Assembly: GCF_047511655.1 (NCBI RefSeq)
Contig: NC_133387.1
Coordinates: forward strand, 139,124,853-139,188,852
Length of the DNA stretch: 64,000 nt
Origin: Castor canadensis
Taxonomy: Eukaryota; Chordata; Mammalia; Rodentia; Castoridae
Direction: 5' to 3'
Shown here: piece after piece, positions 47,277 to 59,260 of the stretch
How positions within the stretch are numbered: position 1 is the stretch's first letter
Layout of the letters: every line of letters starts with the position of its first letter
Made by a program: the position numbers and the translations under genes
Notes under the pieces: model-generated
The model's database searches: none
The model's input: only the letters and a program-made list of their open reading frames with translations
Told to the model about the DNA's origin: nothing

Positions 47277-47357
47277 ATCCTAAATTCCTTTTGGTTCTTT
47301 GCAAATTGTCTTTTTGTCTCCTTTATAAGGTCACGGTACGTTGGAGAAGGTGATGTG
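47277..47357 (-). CDS. FAM227B: Probable FAM227B internal exon
   Basis: This 81-bp minus-strand exon lies between acceptor ataagtctag and a consensus donor AT|gtaagt. In the only open frame (one leading base, two trailing) it reads TSPSPTYRDLIKETKRQFAK then NQKEFR. It is rich in Lys, Arg, Gln and Glu and helix-like, consistent with the next exon. The other two frames have stops. Two adjacent small exons with matching phase and a consensus donor make coincidence unlikely. The upstream exon must end with two codon bases; I could not identify it with confidence. Confidence 0.68.
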
Positions 47358-50300
47358 CTAGACTTATGGTTAAGGAAAGATTTCTAATTAGGAACATTTG
47401 GAAGAGGTAAACAGGATCCTGCACAGGGAAACCAAGGCAGCCTTCTGACTGGACTTTCCCAGTCTTGAAGGATCTCAAGTGTCAACATGAATACTATGAC
47501 TGGAGTCACACAGAGACAAGCCTTTACTTACTGTTTAATGTCACAATAAAAAGTATATTTGCACTATGTAGGTGAAAATCAAATCAGCGCAGTGATAGCA
47601 TCTAGCATCCCTAGCATGTGGTCCAGCAGTGACTCGTACCTGTACATATGAGGAGTGAGAATGCTCTCATGATGGGCTACAAGGACTCATTCAAGATAGA
47701 GCTGTCTTCAGGGCCAGCTGGAAGCCAAACTGGTCAGTCAATGAAGTGTATGTCTTTAGTGCCTTTTACTTCTCTTTTGTCTTAGTACTCTACTCCTCTG
47801 CTCTTGACTGGCAGCAGCAAGACCCATGTGCCATGGATTATAGATAGGTACATTATGGAGATTAAGATCTAATTCTGTAGCTGCATGCAGCTCTTACCTG
47901 CTGGGGCCAGGCAGCCAACAGAGTTAACCAGGGTGGCTTTTCCTTATCTGCAAAGTATGGAGTTCAGCTAGATATTCCTATAGTCTCTTCCTATTATGAC
48001 TTTCCATAAAGAAGGGTATAAGATTAAGTTTGGACCCATCACTAAAGTGATGGCAAAACTTGGACAGCATGAGATGGAATTTGAAATTTAGAAAAGGAAG
48101 AAGGGAGGAAGTTTATTACTGAATGTGGAAACTAGATGTGAGGCAGGAGGAGGAGATCACATACGGCCAGGATAATGGTGGGATCATTATTTAGGGATTG
48201 GCAAGTCTGTCAGGTGAAGGGTTTATTATAGGGGATAAGAAATATTTTAGCTGTAAGCATTAGAAACTCAATAAATGCAGATAAGCAGTGGGAGCAGATA
48301 CAGATTCGAGGACATTAGAGAATAGATGAAAATCAAGGAAAATGTGAAGAGAAAGTGTCTAGTGTAATAAAGATCAATTTGAAGACACAAGAAAGGGCCA
48401 TTAAACTGGGCAACACCATATTTTCACCCAGCAGTTGTTCTCTAGTGCATGGCTTCAATGATTGAGTATTTTTGAGGAAGATGATATGTTTGTCACTTTG
48501 AACTAATTGGGTTTTCAAAGAAAATACTATTGGTATTGAAATAAAGATTTATGTTGTATTTCTTATAAATAATTAATTTTGAACATATGGCTTTATTGAA
48601 ATAAACTGAGTATATGTTCTTTATAAAGTCATTCTGATTGTTTACAAAGTTTGGTCACAGTTGCGCTGTGTAACGAGGTTCTGGGCTGTATTATGCTGGT
48701 GTTGACTAAGACCTCAATACTTTCTTGTACTACTTAATGGTGATAGTTTTCAGTTGACATCTGTTAATGTGTGCTAATGAGCATCCTAATTTTTATTCCC
48801 TTCAGATACTTAATGCCATCATTTTTCTCCAAATGTAGAAGAATAGAGGACTTAAAACTTATAAATTACGAACAGTGGCTTTATTCTGTTCCTTGGGGAT
48901 GAGTGTGGCAATGTTTTCCAATTTCACCGTCTGAACTGGCCTCCTACTTCATTTTCCCATGCACTACTACGTGGAGGCTACATGGCAGGCCACTACATGG
49001 AGAAAGAACCACTTCAGGACAAATAAAACGGTCCTATTCCAGGACTTCACCGCAGCTGTGGTTGGGCTATGACAAACCAAGACAAACCCAAGATATCCTA
49101 GAGGCCTGGATTCAGAATCTGGAGTCTTTGGTCTCCTTTTGGAGTCACAGAATATTAGAGAAACAGGGATCTTAGGAATCATGGGCTCAATTTTATTGCA
49201 TTGCAGATGAGGAGACAGAGGCCTCTAAAAGCAAAGTACCTTGATTTGAGAGCTCAGGTGTGTGTAAGATGCAGGAGAAGGGCCCAAGCAGATCTTGCTT
49301 TTATCTATTAGAAGTTCCTTCTTGGAGAAAGGCTGCAGGAGGCTTGATTGTCTACCTTCTGTCTCTTAGAGCTGCTCTCTGGAGTATCTTCAGATTTGCT
49401 TCTGAAAGGATTGAGGCTCAAGTACCAATCATACACATAATGTACATTGTGTATAACAAATAAAAGGAAAGGCAGTAAGTAGTGGCTGGAATCTCCTCCT
49501 CTATACACCAGAATGCACTTAATTCTTAACTCTAAAAACTAACCTCTTAAAACAACTGATGAGCATGTGGCCCAAATTGATGTTAGAATAGTTACCTCTG
49601 CTTGATGTTTACCTGTGCTCACACTTCAAATATTTTATTGTTAGCTTTGTAAGAGTGCCAAACATCTATAACATAGTCATATTTCCAGAAATTTTAAAAA
49701 AGAAAAATGTTATCACTAAGCACACATACCTTATTCTGTGGGAGATAGTATCATTGTTGGAATCTTACCCAGATTCTATATGGCTTGATATTATGTGTAA
49801 AATAGGGTTACAGTTTTCTAAATTTTATTATTTGCTATATTATTGGTGCTGATGTATAATATAGTCTAGAAAAATGGAGGAAATAGGACTACTAAAGGTA
49901 TTAACACATTTAACTAAAGGCTTTCTAAAAACTTGCCAGGATTTTTATTAAGCATTAAGACACAAAGATGGGTAAGACACAATGTTCACCATTAAGGATT
50001 TAGAAAGAATGAGAAGTGACAACAGACAGTTTTTGAAGTAGGAGGCAGAAGAACTATAAAATTGAGGCATAAAGACTATAAAAACCTGGCAGTCTGCTCC
50101 TTTAGGATAGGGTAGTTTCAGATTGAATGAAGGTGTTTCTCTGGGTTACGATAGTATCCAAGGTTAATCTATCTCCTGTCTTTGCTATTGGATGGCTTAG
50201 CACCCTTGTAATAGTACCAGCCTGGCAGGTGATAAACAAATTGCTGATTTATAGAGCACGTTTATAATTTAGGTCCTTTTACAGAGAGAGCTCCAAGGGC

Positions 50301-51231
50301 TATTTGCAAGGACATTATAGCCATATCTGCCCCATTAACCCTTCCGTTCCCCACAAATCTACACATAAAACTCTGGGTTTGTGACATGTTCCCTAGCCCT
50401 CCACTTTGTAACTGGATTGATTATCTAAGTCCATCATACAAAGGTAGAAATTCTGGAGCTCCTTCTTCCCTGAGATTGACAAATTTGAATATTATAGACT
50501 TAACAGAAAATAGATACATGTGAGGCAACCATTCAAAGGAGCTGATTTAAATAAACAGAACTTGGGATTTTAGCTAGAACATGATTTTTGCTTTCTGATG
50601 TCCTAAAGCAGCTCACATAATCATGGGAGCCAGAAGTTGGCCATAATTTTTGTGGGTCAGATGTACCTAACAGTGTAGGTTTTACTTATTTTCTCCTTTG
50701 CCTGCCCACCACAAAAAAGGAGAAATGGGTCAGGCAAACACAAAATTATGTAGTCAAATTTTAATATTTATTTGCGAATTTTCAGTCTAAATTCAATGCA
50801 TTTAAAAAGCTTTCCCGTCTGGTTTTATTGAACATTTACAGTAAGAATACCCTTTCCCCAACATTTGAAGTTCATTTAACTACTAGAAAATGAAGTTTTC
50901 TTCTCTTATTTGATATAAGTTGGGCTTTATTATATTTCCTAAATTAAAAAAAAACCCCTAAACTATTACTAAGTTTCCAGGATGAAAATTCCTCCTGTCC
51001 CCACCCTTAGTTTTCCATTGAGATGTGTTTATAATCTAAATCCAAAGCTAAGAAACTGATACAACTCAGTCCCTGGAACCTAATTACTGAACAACTAAAG
51101 TCTTCTTTTTATTTCACTAGTTAGAGTAATAAGAAGTTGGTGAACTGTGGTCTGTGTATTTTATTAAAAAGAAAAGAAAAATCTTAAGTAGAACTTCAAC
51201 TGAATCTGTGATAGAAAAGACCAGATCTTAC
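47358..51231 (-). other. Presumed FAM227B intron, mostly unrecognised
   Basis: Phase reasoning predicts a small exon of length 3n+2 here if the 51232-51323 candidate is real. A 32-bp segment near 49583-49614 (minus strand, donor gtaaac) has the right length but a weak acceptor. A MIR-like piece is at 49165-49270. Confidence 0.4.
49165..49270 (-). mobile_element. MIR-like fragment, antisense
   Basis: tcaattttattgcattgcagatgaggagacagaggcc reads as the reverse MIR core; short and diverged. Confidence 0.4.
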
Positions 51232-51323
51232 CAACAATTGTGTAATTATCTCTGGTTCGAGGTGGCTGAAAAATGCTTCCATCACATGCCCATGTGAAAC
51301 AAAGCCCTCTTGTTCCTCAAATT
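51232..51323 (-). CDS. Candidate minus-strand exon, possibly FAM227B
   Basis: On the - strand, between an acceptor after ttattttttaaaag and a consensus donor TTG|gtaaga, one frame is open for 30 residues: FEEQEGFVSHGHVMEAFFSH then LEPEIITQLL; the other two frames contain stops. The composition looks protein-like and the DNA is not in a recognised repeat. Against it: the phase does not join directly to the exon at 47357, so another exon of length 3n+2 would be needed between, and the acceptor is A-rich. An alternative acceptor eight bases further in would give an 84-bp phase-0 exon. Confidence 0.4.
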
Positions 51324-51879
51324 CTTTTAAAAAATAATTTTCATTAAAATAAACTCACCCCTCACTCTTAATTGCCAGTTTGTGAAGTGAAGAAATTTAG
51401 TAACCTACTCAACAAGTTTAGAGCAGCTTCAAGTAAAAGTCATCTAAAAATAAGATGTATGCTTTCTGAGAGCAAAATTTAAATACCTATGTGTCCTTTA
51501 TCAGACTATGCCTTTGAGAGTTCTTTTGCTCTGTGGTGAATGTAACCAAAGACACAGTGAGCTAGTCTCCCATTGTCACCCATGGTTGTCAAGATTGATA
51601 TGGACAGGTGCTTTTTAGCCTCAGTGCATGTCCATGCTTCTGGGTTCCTTCTTTGTCTCTAGCTTCCCTTATTCTTCTTCCTCCTGTCTTTGGCTAACTT
51701 CCAGCTGAAATTTCACCAGGTCATCTTGGTATAGGGTTATGTAGACAAATATGACTACGTGGAACTGTAGAAAGGAAGCAGACTCCCCTTCGGTGCTGGT
51801 TCCTTGCAGAAAGGCATCCTGAAGAATCCCTTTTCCATTTTCTTCCAGACTAAGCTTCTCATCAAGATACCCTTGTTCA

Positions 51880-52105
51880 CAGGGTGCTAGTGGCTGAAGT
51901 CTCTAACCCTAGCTACTTGAGAGGCAGAGAACAGAAGGATCGTGGTTTGAAGCCAGCCCGTGGGCAAATAGTTCAAAAGAGCCTATCTCAAAATACCCAG
52001 TACAAAACAGGGCTGGCAGAGTGGCTCAAGTGGTAAAGTGCCTGCCTAGCAAATACGAGGAGGCCCTGAGTTCAAACTATAGTACCTACAAAAATAAAAA
52101 AAATA
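51880..52105 (+). mobile_element. Composite B1-like + ID SINE, well preserved
   Basis: gctactTgagaggcagagaacaga...gggcaaatagttcaaaagagcc...ctatctcaaaatacccag is fused to gggctggcagagtggctcaagtggtaaagtgcctgcc...ggccctgagttcaaac and an A-rich tail. It is the clearest example of the lineage-specific SINE in the window. Confidence 0.85.
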
Positions 52106-52179
52106 CCCTTTTTCAACCTCTAAGCAATTCCTTTATGTTTCTGATGCTTTCAGAACATGCAAAAACCAAAACCCAAACC

Positions 52180-52600
52180 AAAAACTTTAACCCTGCTGAA
52201 ACCACCATAAAGAAGGAGACTAAGGTAGAAAGAAGAAAAATAGAGGAGATGAACCAATTCGGGTTATAATACATATATACATGGAAATGTCACAAGGAAA
52301 CTCCCTGTGTAGCTATCTTAAGCAAATGAAAATGTCATTTTTTTTCCTTCTACAAAATCAGAGAACAGGAGGGCAGAACAAGTCCTGCCTGGGGAAAGGG
52401 TGTGGGAGGGTGAATGTGGTGCAAATACTGTGTACACATGTATGTAAATGGAAAAATGAGAGCTGTTGAAAATATTCCAGGAATAGGGGGAGGGAAGGAT
52501 AAAGAAGAATAATGGAGGAGGGTGAATTCAAGTATGATATATTTGATACATTGTAAGAACTTTTGTAAATGACACAAGGTACCTCACCCCGCCCCTTGAG
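52180..52600 (+). mobile_element. L1 3' UTR fragment, different subfamily
   Basis: It shows features of a rodent L1 3' end: acatggaaatgtcacaagg, cctgtgtagctatctt, gagaacaggagggcagaac, tgtgtacacatgtatgtaaatgg, and a closing gatatatttgatacattgtaa. The older L1 has a parallel block near 45660-45860 (tacatgg, ccatatagctatcctt, agggcagaacaggttctgcc). No tail is visible. Edges are approximate. Confidence 0.6.
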
Positions 52601-52739
52601 ATCTTTGTAAGTGCTGCCTTTCTTAAAGACTATTGAGTTGAAGCTTTTAGATACAGGGAAAGAATGGTAATTGCTCAGGCAAGTATGGGAGAAAGGCTAG
52701 AAAAAGGCTGTGTCTTTGGTGTCATGGACAAGGTAAAAC

Positions 52740-52848
52740 ACTGGAGAATGAGTTACCTGAAGGCAGAGACTGTGGCCCCATCCTTAGTATAAGGCATATT
52801 CTCCAGCTCATAGCAGGTTTCTACAAATGTTTGATAAATGAGCCATAA
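52740..52848 (+). mobile_element. L2 3'-end fossil (probable)
   Basis: cctgaaggcagagactgtggcccc...ctcatagcaggtttctacaaatgtttgataaatgag matches the L2 3' terminus in sense orientation. Confidence 0.5.
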
Positions 52849-55178
52849 GAAACAGCCTGGAATCTGCATTCAGGTATTGAAGGCATATCTGGGTAATGGG
52901 GTGGAATCAGATACTTAGTGAGCAGGATTGGGATGATATGGAAAATAATTCGAATAGATTCAAAAATGAGGATTTGGACAGGAGAGGAATGCTCAGGCAA
53001 AGACCAAAGACAGGGATAAAAAGGAGTGAAGAGGTGCAATAGAAAGACTGCTGATTAACTCACTGTTTGAAACAGGTTTCTCCAGGTGCAACACATCTCC
53101 CCATCACAGCGTGTTGTCAAAGCCGTCATGTACCACTGAGCACTTATTTACCGTGAAGTTCTTATAGGGGCCACACTGAACAGCATATAACCTGTTCAAC
53201 CATATGCTGTCATTCAGTCTCTATGATCAGTGAATTATTCTCAGTCCCTCCTGCCTCTTATTTATTGTGTTCTCCTTTTTGTTAAGCTCCTTTGCAACTT
53301 CTTGAATTCGTGCAGTAGAGAAATAAGGACTGTATAGCACAGTGTGAGTACATCCTGCAGTCTGTGTTATATGCAAATTCAAGACTTTGAGTTTTAAATG
53401 TCTTAACAACACAATAAAAACGACTACTAGCTATGTGATGGTTAGTTTAGCTGCTCCTTCTAGATCATGTTAGTCTTTCCTTAGCAAGATGATACAGGAA
53501 GCCACTTGGTTAATTCTGCTCACTGGAGCAGGTAACTGCATGTACAGTAGCAAATGAAATCTTACCATAGCACACTGTTGGATTTTTAAAAACATGCCAT
53601 TCCTATACACTTTCCCCTCTGCTTCCATTTGATTGACTATTAGAGATCTAGAAGAAAAGTAGCAAGCAATCAGGTGATTATTTCCTATATAATACTGGGA
53701 ACTGAAACAACATAATTCTTATCCCTATGTTAATAATTCAGGGTACAAATATACTTTCCCAAGTTGGGTTTTCTGGGAAGCAGTATGGAGGAGGTTTAGT
53801 GGGGAGTGCTCTTGATGCTGCTGCCTGTGGTTATAAGGAAAGGAAGTAAAACTGGGCAGAGGGAAAAGTTGAAGTGTGGTCACAGTACCAACAGAAGTCT
53901 CAGATGGCCCTGTAGAAGTTCTGGCACTGGGATGAATCTTTAGAATAAGCTGAGTTGGGGAGAAAGGTCCGATCTTTACATATACCACCACACAACGGAT
54001 GTGGACTGCCTTGGGAAGGGAGCATGGTCCAGTTATTGATGGCTGCATAACAAATAACCTCAAACTTGGCATAAAACAACAACTGTCATTTATCACTATC
54101 ATTACTCTATCATCTCTGTGTGCTGACTGGGGTTAGCTAGGTTGTTCTTAGTTGGGATTCTCTCAGGAAGTTGAGATCAGATGACAACTGGAACAAAGGC
54201 ATCTCAAAGGCTTCCTTACTGTAGCAAATCTATTAAAACTTAGTTTTGCTTGGTTAACAGTTGTTTGTTTTTTTATGGAGTCAATAGCTAACAAGGAAAA
54301 TGGTATTTAAGCATCCTTTTTCTTAATGTAGCCTCAGAAGAACTTGGTTCTACAGTGAGTTGACAAAATGAAAATGTCACTATTTCAGTGAATTTCAGTT
54401 ATCAATTCAGTCATGGATGGTGTGGAAAATCAGATTACTCCAATAGAATAATAAATTCCCAGGGATCGAAGAGACTTGAAAGCATATAGTCCAATCCCTC
54501 TGATTGATATGGATGGAGGAGTAAAATTTTGTTCCTATCCTGCCGAAGAGGTCTGTCCATCATGTATCTGATGATTCTGGTTTCCTTTCTGCTTCCTCAT
54601 TTCCTCTCATTGCCTTACTTTCCCCAGCCTGAACTCACTGTGTCTCTGTTTTTCTTTTTTTTTTTCAATTAGAGGAAATATCAATCTTTGTACTGTGTCA
54701 AAGGAAATCTTTTATTTCTGTGCTGTCATGGGATTTTCAGAGCTGTGTGTTTTAAACAAAAATGCATTAAAAAAAGACCTCACAAGTACATTATATGCAT
54801 GTATGAAAATGTCATCATGAAGCCTATTATCCTGTACAATTAATATATGCTAATAAAATGTTTTTTTAAAACACTTCACGTTCTACCAAGCTAGTATTTG
54901 GTGTCCATTATCTGAAAAGTCTCATTATGTGATATCCATACTCTGATTTTTGAAGTTAAAGGAAAGTGAGAGGTTTTTTTTTTTTTGTAAAAACTTTTTT
55001 TTGGAACAAGCTTTCTAGCAGTACAGACTTTCCTATTCATTTTACCCTGAGTATTTTAAAAGTAGTGAAGAGAAAAAATAATTTTACCTCGATATATAGG
55101 AAAAAAAAAACCTAAGTGGGAAGGTTCTGGAGTCAAAGTTTTTTCAGACATTTGTCTATTAGCTAATTTATACTTTTA

Positions 55179-55179
<1 letters not shown>
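52849..55179 (-). other. Non-coding DNA, one LTR fragment
   Basis: Apart from the LTR-like piece at 54030-54220 and poly-T runs near 54655 and 54974, nothing recognised. Confidence 0.5.
54030..54220 (-). mobile_element. MaLR-like LTR fragment
   Basis: The segment tgatggctgcataacaaataacc...aaaacaacaactgtcatttatc followed by gactggggttagctaggttgttctt and aaggcatctcaaaggcttcc fits an old LTR family in reverse orientation. Exact family not assigned. Confidence 0.42.
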
Positions 55180-55210
<31 letters not shown>

Positions 55211-55325
55211 GGAAAACCACTGCTGGATTTTTTTGTTTATTTGTTTAGTGGGACTAGGGTTTGAACTCAGGACTTCAGGCTTGCAAAGCAGGCACTCTAC
55301 CACTTGAGCCATGCCTCCAGTCCCA
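55180..55325 (-). mobile_element. ID-type SINE, antisense, long T tail
   Basis: A run of T's (about 55179-55206) precedes gtgggactagggtttgaactcaggactt...gcactctaccacttgagccatgcctcc. Confidence 0.75.
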
Positions 55326-55388
55326 GTAATTTATACTTTTAAAAATGTGTCTGGATAACCAGATCCTTAGTATATATTAAAAAGTCAC

Positions 55389-55454
55389 CAACTTGAAATG
55401 ACCAATAAAATTGATAGTAACTTTAGTAACATCTTGTGAGCTGTTCTTCACATA
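55389..55454 (-). CDS. Candidate minus-strand exon, possibly FAM227B
   Basis: A strong-looking acceptor (gatttccccccattaaccag) precedes 66 bp that are open in a single frame as YVKNSSQDVTKVTINFIGHF plus KL, then a gtgact donor. The other frames hit stops early. The segment is not in a recognised repeat. I do not recognise the peptide, and the phase does not connect directly to the candidate at 51232-51323, so it is a suggestion only. Confidence 0.28.
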
Positions 55455-55784
55455 CTGGTTAATGGGGGGAAATCTATGTGTGTACATGTGATAAAAATTA
55501 CTGGCAATCTTTCTATACACAAGGGTGAGAAAAAGTTGCATGTAATTCTGAGGAGGTCTGCTGGGTCTTCCTGTAGGACAATGGAGTGTTGTACAGAGCT
55601 TATGGCCTTCCTGGAGTCTCAGAGGTTTTTCCTTTTCTTTTTTCACTGTTGACTATTTGCTTCTCTCACATCACAGGTAATTCACACCAGATTTCTTTGT
55701 ATAGCTTTTATTTTTATGCTGGGATGCATGTTGAGATATCCCACATTATTTTCAGTTGTAGAGTTTAAATAATCTGTTCCTGGA

Positions 55785-56130
55785 CATTTTTTTTTTTTGC
55801 AGTGCTGGGGTTTGAACCCAGGGCCTTCACCTTAAGCCTCTCCAGCAGCCCTTTTTTTTTTCATAATTTTTTATTGATAAATTTTTTCTTAGGATATATT
55901 TGTTATATGGGGGGGCGGGATTCATAGTGACAATTCCAGGTAGGCTTATATTGTACATTAGTTACATCACCCCCATTGTCTCTCCCCTCAACCCCCTTCC
56001 TCCAGCAGCCCTTTTTTGTGAAGGTTTTCTTCAGATAGGATCTCATGATCTACTTGAACCGTCACCCTCCTGATCTCTGTCTTCTGAATAGCTAGGATTA
56101 TAGGTGTGAGCCACCAGTGCCCAGCTTGTC
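55785..56130 (-). mobile_element. Composite SINE split by an L1-end insertion
   Basis: The reverse ID part (gcagtgctggggtttgaacccagggcc...tccagcagccc) and the reverse B1-like part (gataggatctcatgatctac...tagctaggattataggtgtgagccacc) are separated by the 142-bp insertion at 55858-55999 with duplicated target. Confidence 0.8.
55858..55999 (-). mobile_element. Short L1-type 3' end nested inside a SINE
   Basis: About 142 bp starting with a T run (tail of a minus-strand element) interrupts a composite SINE. The SINE sequence tccagcagccctttttt occurs on both sides (55841-55857 and 56001-56017) as the target-site duplication. The insert has a C-rich end (cccccattgtctctcccctc), like an L1 3' UTR, but differs from the young L1. 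Confidence 0.75.
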
Positions 56131-56869
56131 TCTGGTCATTTTTTACATGTTAAAAAAAATGCCTATATCTGAGTGTGTGATGTGTCAATAGTGACGTGAT
56201 GCACACACAATAACCCTGTATTGAGTCAGCTTTTTAAAAACTGCAAGAAAATGTGAATGTTTCAAACTCACATTAGAAATATACATACAGCCTATCAAAT
56301 TTTCATTTTATAGGACCCACACAAACATTTTGTTCCTGAGTTTTCAATTTTTTAAATAAATTGCATTTCACATGTTAAAAAGTTATTAGATTTTTAGGTA
56401 TTATTTGTTAGCTTATTCTCAATGAATAAAGGACATGGGTGGTTTACAAAAATAGAGATAATATGTGAAGGGAAAATAGGAGTTCTGAATAAATTTTCAG
56501 TTCTTTGAGCCCAAGAAGTCAAAGATTTCTCTCTTGCTTTATTTGTAACCAATATTAAATGCTCACATTTTTAAAAATGAAATTCAAAAGATATTCATAA
56601 AATTATACTTGATTTTAACATAAACTTATACAAATTTGAATATGAAAACTATACTAATATTTTCTAATAATATTTAAATATATATCAACTAGTAGTTTAT
56701 CATTTTCCTTATAAATATACATTAAAATTATTTCAGAAGACCTAGTCATGCCTGTGATGTACAACTGCAGTGACTCCTTCCCATTCTCTCCACACACATC
56801 TCCCGTGCTCTCAGTATTTGCATACTGTGACTCTCACACAGTCATCCTTCTCTTGTGACTTGGGCAAGT

Positions 56870-57075
56870 CACTCTGCATTAGTAGAAATGTTACCTAAGG
56901 GGGTTGAGGGGAGTGGGGAAGTGCTAGGGAAAGGGTACAAAGCTGCAGCTAGACAGAAATAATATGTTTAAGGTGATGAATGTTAGGTAGCTTGACTCAA
57001 TCATTCCACACTGTATACATATGTATGTTTTACAACATCATTGTACAACAAATATAGCTACAATTTGTTAATATT
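56870..57075 (+). mobile_element. Old L1 3'-end fragment (probable)
   Basis: A G-rich segment (gggggttgaggggagtgggg) is followed by tgatgaatgtta...cattccacactgtatacat and acatcattgtacaacaaatata, a pattern typical of old L1 3' ends. A SINE follows directly. Confidence 0.5.
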
Positions 57076-57084
57076 GTTTAAAAA

Positions 57085-57180
57085 CTAGGACTGTAGGTGT
57101 GGCTCAAGTGGTAGACCTTTGCAAGTGTGAAGTCCTGAGGTTAAACCCCAATCCCACCAAAAAGTAAAGTTATTAAAAAA
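57085..57180 (+). mobile_element. ID-type SINE
   Basis: ggactgtaggtgtggctcaagtggtagacc...gaggttaaaccccaatcccacc then an A-rich tail. Confidence 0.75.
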
Positions 57181-57659
57181 CTAAATACCTACAATATTAA
57201 ATTTATTTTTAACTGTGTCTGATTTACAGACTGTGCAGTGACTAAATATGATATTGTCCTGCATTTGAGCTTGCTTAAGTAAGAAGAATCTTTTACTAAA
57301 TCAGTAAAGGGATTCTCAAATAGAATGTGCATGGTTATACAATCTTAAATGTACAGAGGGAAAAGTGCTAGAGTGATTTGATGTAGGACTAATCAGAAAT
57401 TTCAATGAACTATTCATCCTCAAATATGAGGAACATTATCATGGTATCCCTTCTTGTCTGCCTTCTGTTGTCTCCTGTGTCTCATACCATTCTTCCCCAA
57501 AGCCATATTTTTGATTATTCTCAAAAGCCTAGAATATACTTTTGTCTTGTTCTATAGCTACACATTGTGGTAAACAATTAATCCCCAGGATATCAGTCTC
57601 TCACTGGTTGTTGTGGAGGCTGTCCTCACTTTCCTCCATCAGCTCTGAAATTAATTTGT

Positions 57660-57850
57660 CAATTGTTGATGACAAGTGCTATCACTTACTCTAGCGTTGT
57701 CAGGCATGTTACTTAATGTTTCTGTGCCTCAGTTTCCTTATCTGTAAATTAGCAACAATACTAGTGTTCAACTTAAAGTTTGCATGAAAATTAAATGACT
57801 CAATAAATGTGAAGATTTAGAATAGAATCTGTACACAGGAACTGTTTAAT
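57660..57850 (+). mobile_element. MIR
   Basis: tgctatcacttactctagcgt...tctgtgcctcagtttccttatctgtaaattagcaacaata...aaattaaatgactcaataaatgtgaag follows the MIR consensus through its core. Confidence 0.75.
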
Positions 57851-57989
57851 TTTTTAAAACATCATTTTAACAATCATTAACTTTGTAACCAAATTTCTAT
57901 CTCTATCCCTATCTTATCATTTTAACTATAATGTCAAATTTTGTTGGAAGAAAGGAAATTTGTTCTGATTTTTATATAATGCCATGGTA

Positions 57990-58150
57990 TGCCCATGTGC
58001 ACCTTTTATGTGCTAGATACTTTTATTCAGGCTTTAGGAATACAGAGGCAAATAATTCTTTGTTCTCCAATAGGTAAGAAAAACAAGTAAATGGATGGCT
58101 GCATTACAGTGTAATAAGTGATTGGGGCTAAACAATTATTGAACAGTCAT
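57990..58150 (-). mobile_element. L2 fossil (probable)
   Basis: gcaccttttatgtgctagatac...tttaggaatacagaggcaaataattctttgttctccaa follows the reverse L2 consensus. Confidence 0.4.
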
Positions 58151-58174
58151 CTAAATCAAACTTTTACTCAAATA

Positions 58175-58740
58175 CTGTATTTAGTTATCTATTAATATAT
58201 ACCAAATATCCCAAAATTTAGCAGCTCAATAAAGCCTTTCCTACTGCAGAGCTTTTCAAACCAGGATTCTGGGCACAGTTTAGCTGGATGCTTCTGGATT
58301 AGGTGTCCTGCAGGCTGCAGTCAAGGTATGGGCAGGGAATGTGGTCATCTCAAGGTTCAACTGAGGGAAAAGTTGCTTCCAAGGTCCTCACATGCTTAGT
58401 GGCTTGATTTATTTATTCATGGGCTGTTGAATTAAGGGTGTCAGTTTCTCATTGGCTGTTGGCTGGCAGCCATCCTCCTTTCCTGTAATGTGAACTCCCT
58501 CCCCACAACATGGCAGCTGGTTTCTCCCAGAGGGCTCTGAGAGAACAATAAGGAGGAGGACCAGGACGGTGTCAGTAACCACATCTCTGAAGTGACATTC
58601 CATTATGTTTGCCATACTCTGTTTGCAGAAGCAGGTCACAGGCTCAGCTCACACTTGAGTGGCAGGAATTACATACAAGCCCCAGACGTTGGGGCTCATT
58701 GGGAATCATCTTAGAGTCTTCCTACCTCAAATATGATTAA
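58175..58740 (-). mobile_element. MaLR-like LTR fragment (long copy)
   Basis: It begins agttatctattaatatatacc...cccaaaatttagcagctcaa and runs through gcacagtttagctggatgctt, ggctgttggctggcagccat, ccccacaacatggcagctgg, gaagtgacattccat and gaagcaggtcac to catcttagagtcttcctacc. The order matches a long mammalian LTR-type repeat in reverse. The 76-residue open reading inside it has no coding significance. Confidence 0.45.
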
Positions 58741-59039
58741 TTACACTGTGTTTTTGTTTTCTTTTTCTTCTCTGCCATCTCTACTTTCCTCACTCCCTCA
58801 CTATGTAGGTGCACTCGCTGCAAAGCTTCTCTTCACTTCAGGAAAGCCATACAACTCCAATAAATCCAGAAAAAGCTATTATGCTGCATAGCTTCAAAGT
58901 AAAATTTGGTGATAGTGATAAATTCAATGATCATAGAGTCCTCATGGGTAATTATGGGAAATCAGGACACTAATTTCATAAGCATCTTATTAAGTCTTGG
59001 AGAAAACACTTTTTTGGCTCTGTCACCAACTACCAGTAC

Positions 59040-59260
59040 CATGCTCAGAGAGAATTCTGGTCTGGATCACTGTATGTCAGGAAAACAGCTGTGGCTGAAC
59101 AACTGTAACACTCTGCTAGCCATCACCTAGGCAAGCCGCTTCACTTCTTTGTCTTTTTTCCTTATCTGTTAAAGTGACTATAACGAGTGCAGCCCACTCT
59201 CACAGGACTCTTGTCATTTCCACAATAATACATAGAGGGAAATTTGACATGTACTTTGAA
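59040..59260 (+). mobile_element. MIR (probable)
   Basis: caactgtaacactctgctagcc...aggcaagccgcttcacttct...ccttatctgttaaagtgactataacgagt fits MIR in sense orientation, diverged. Confidence 0.5.

Noticed and set aside
47880..47946. Minus-strand 50-bp segment with cag acceptor and gtaaga donor
   Set aside because: The acceptor lacks a pyrimidine tract and, in the phase needed to join neighbouring exons, it contains a stop.
48903..49175. 90-residue plus-strand open reading near a MIR fragment
   Set aside because: Overlaps an open frame on the opposite strand and resembles no known protein; no exon signals.
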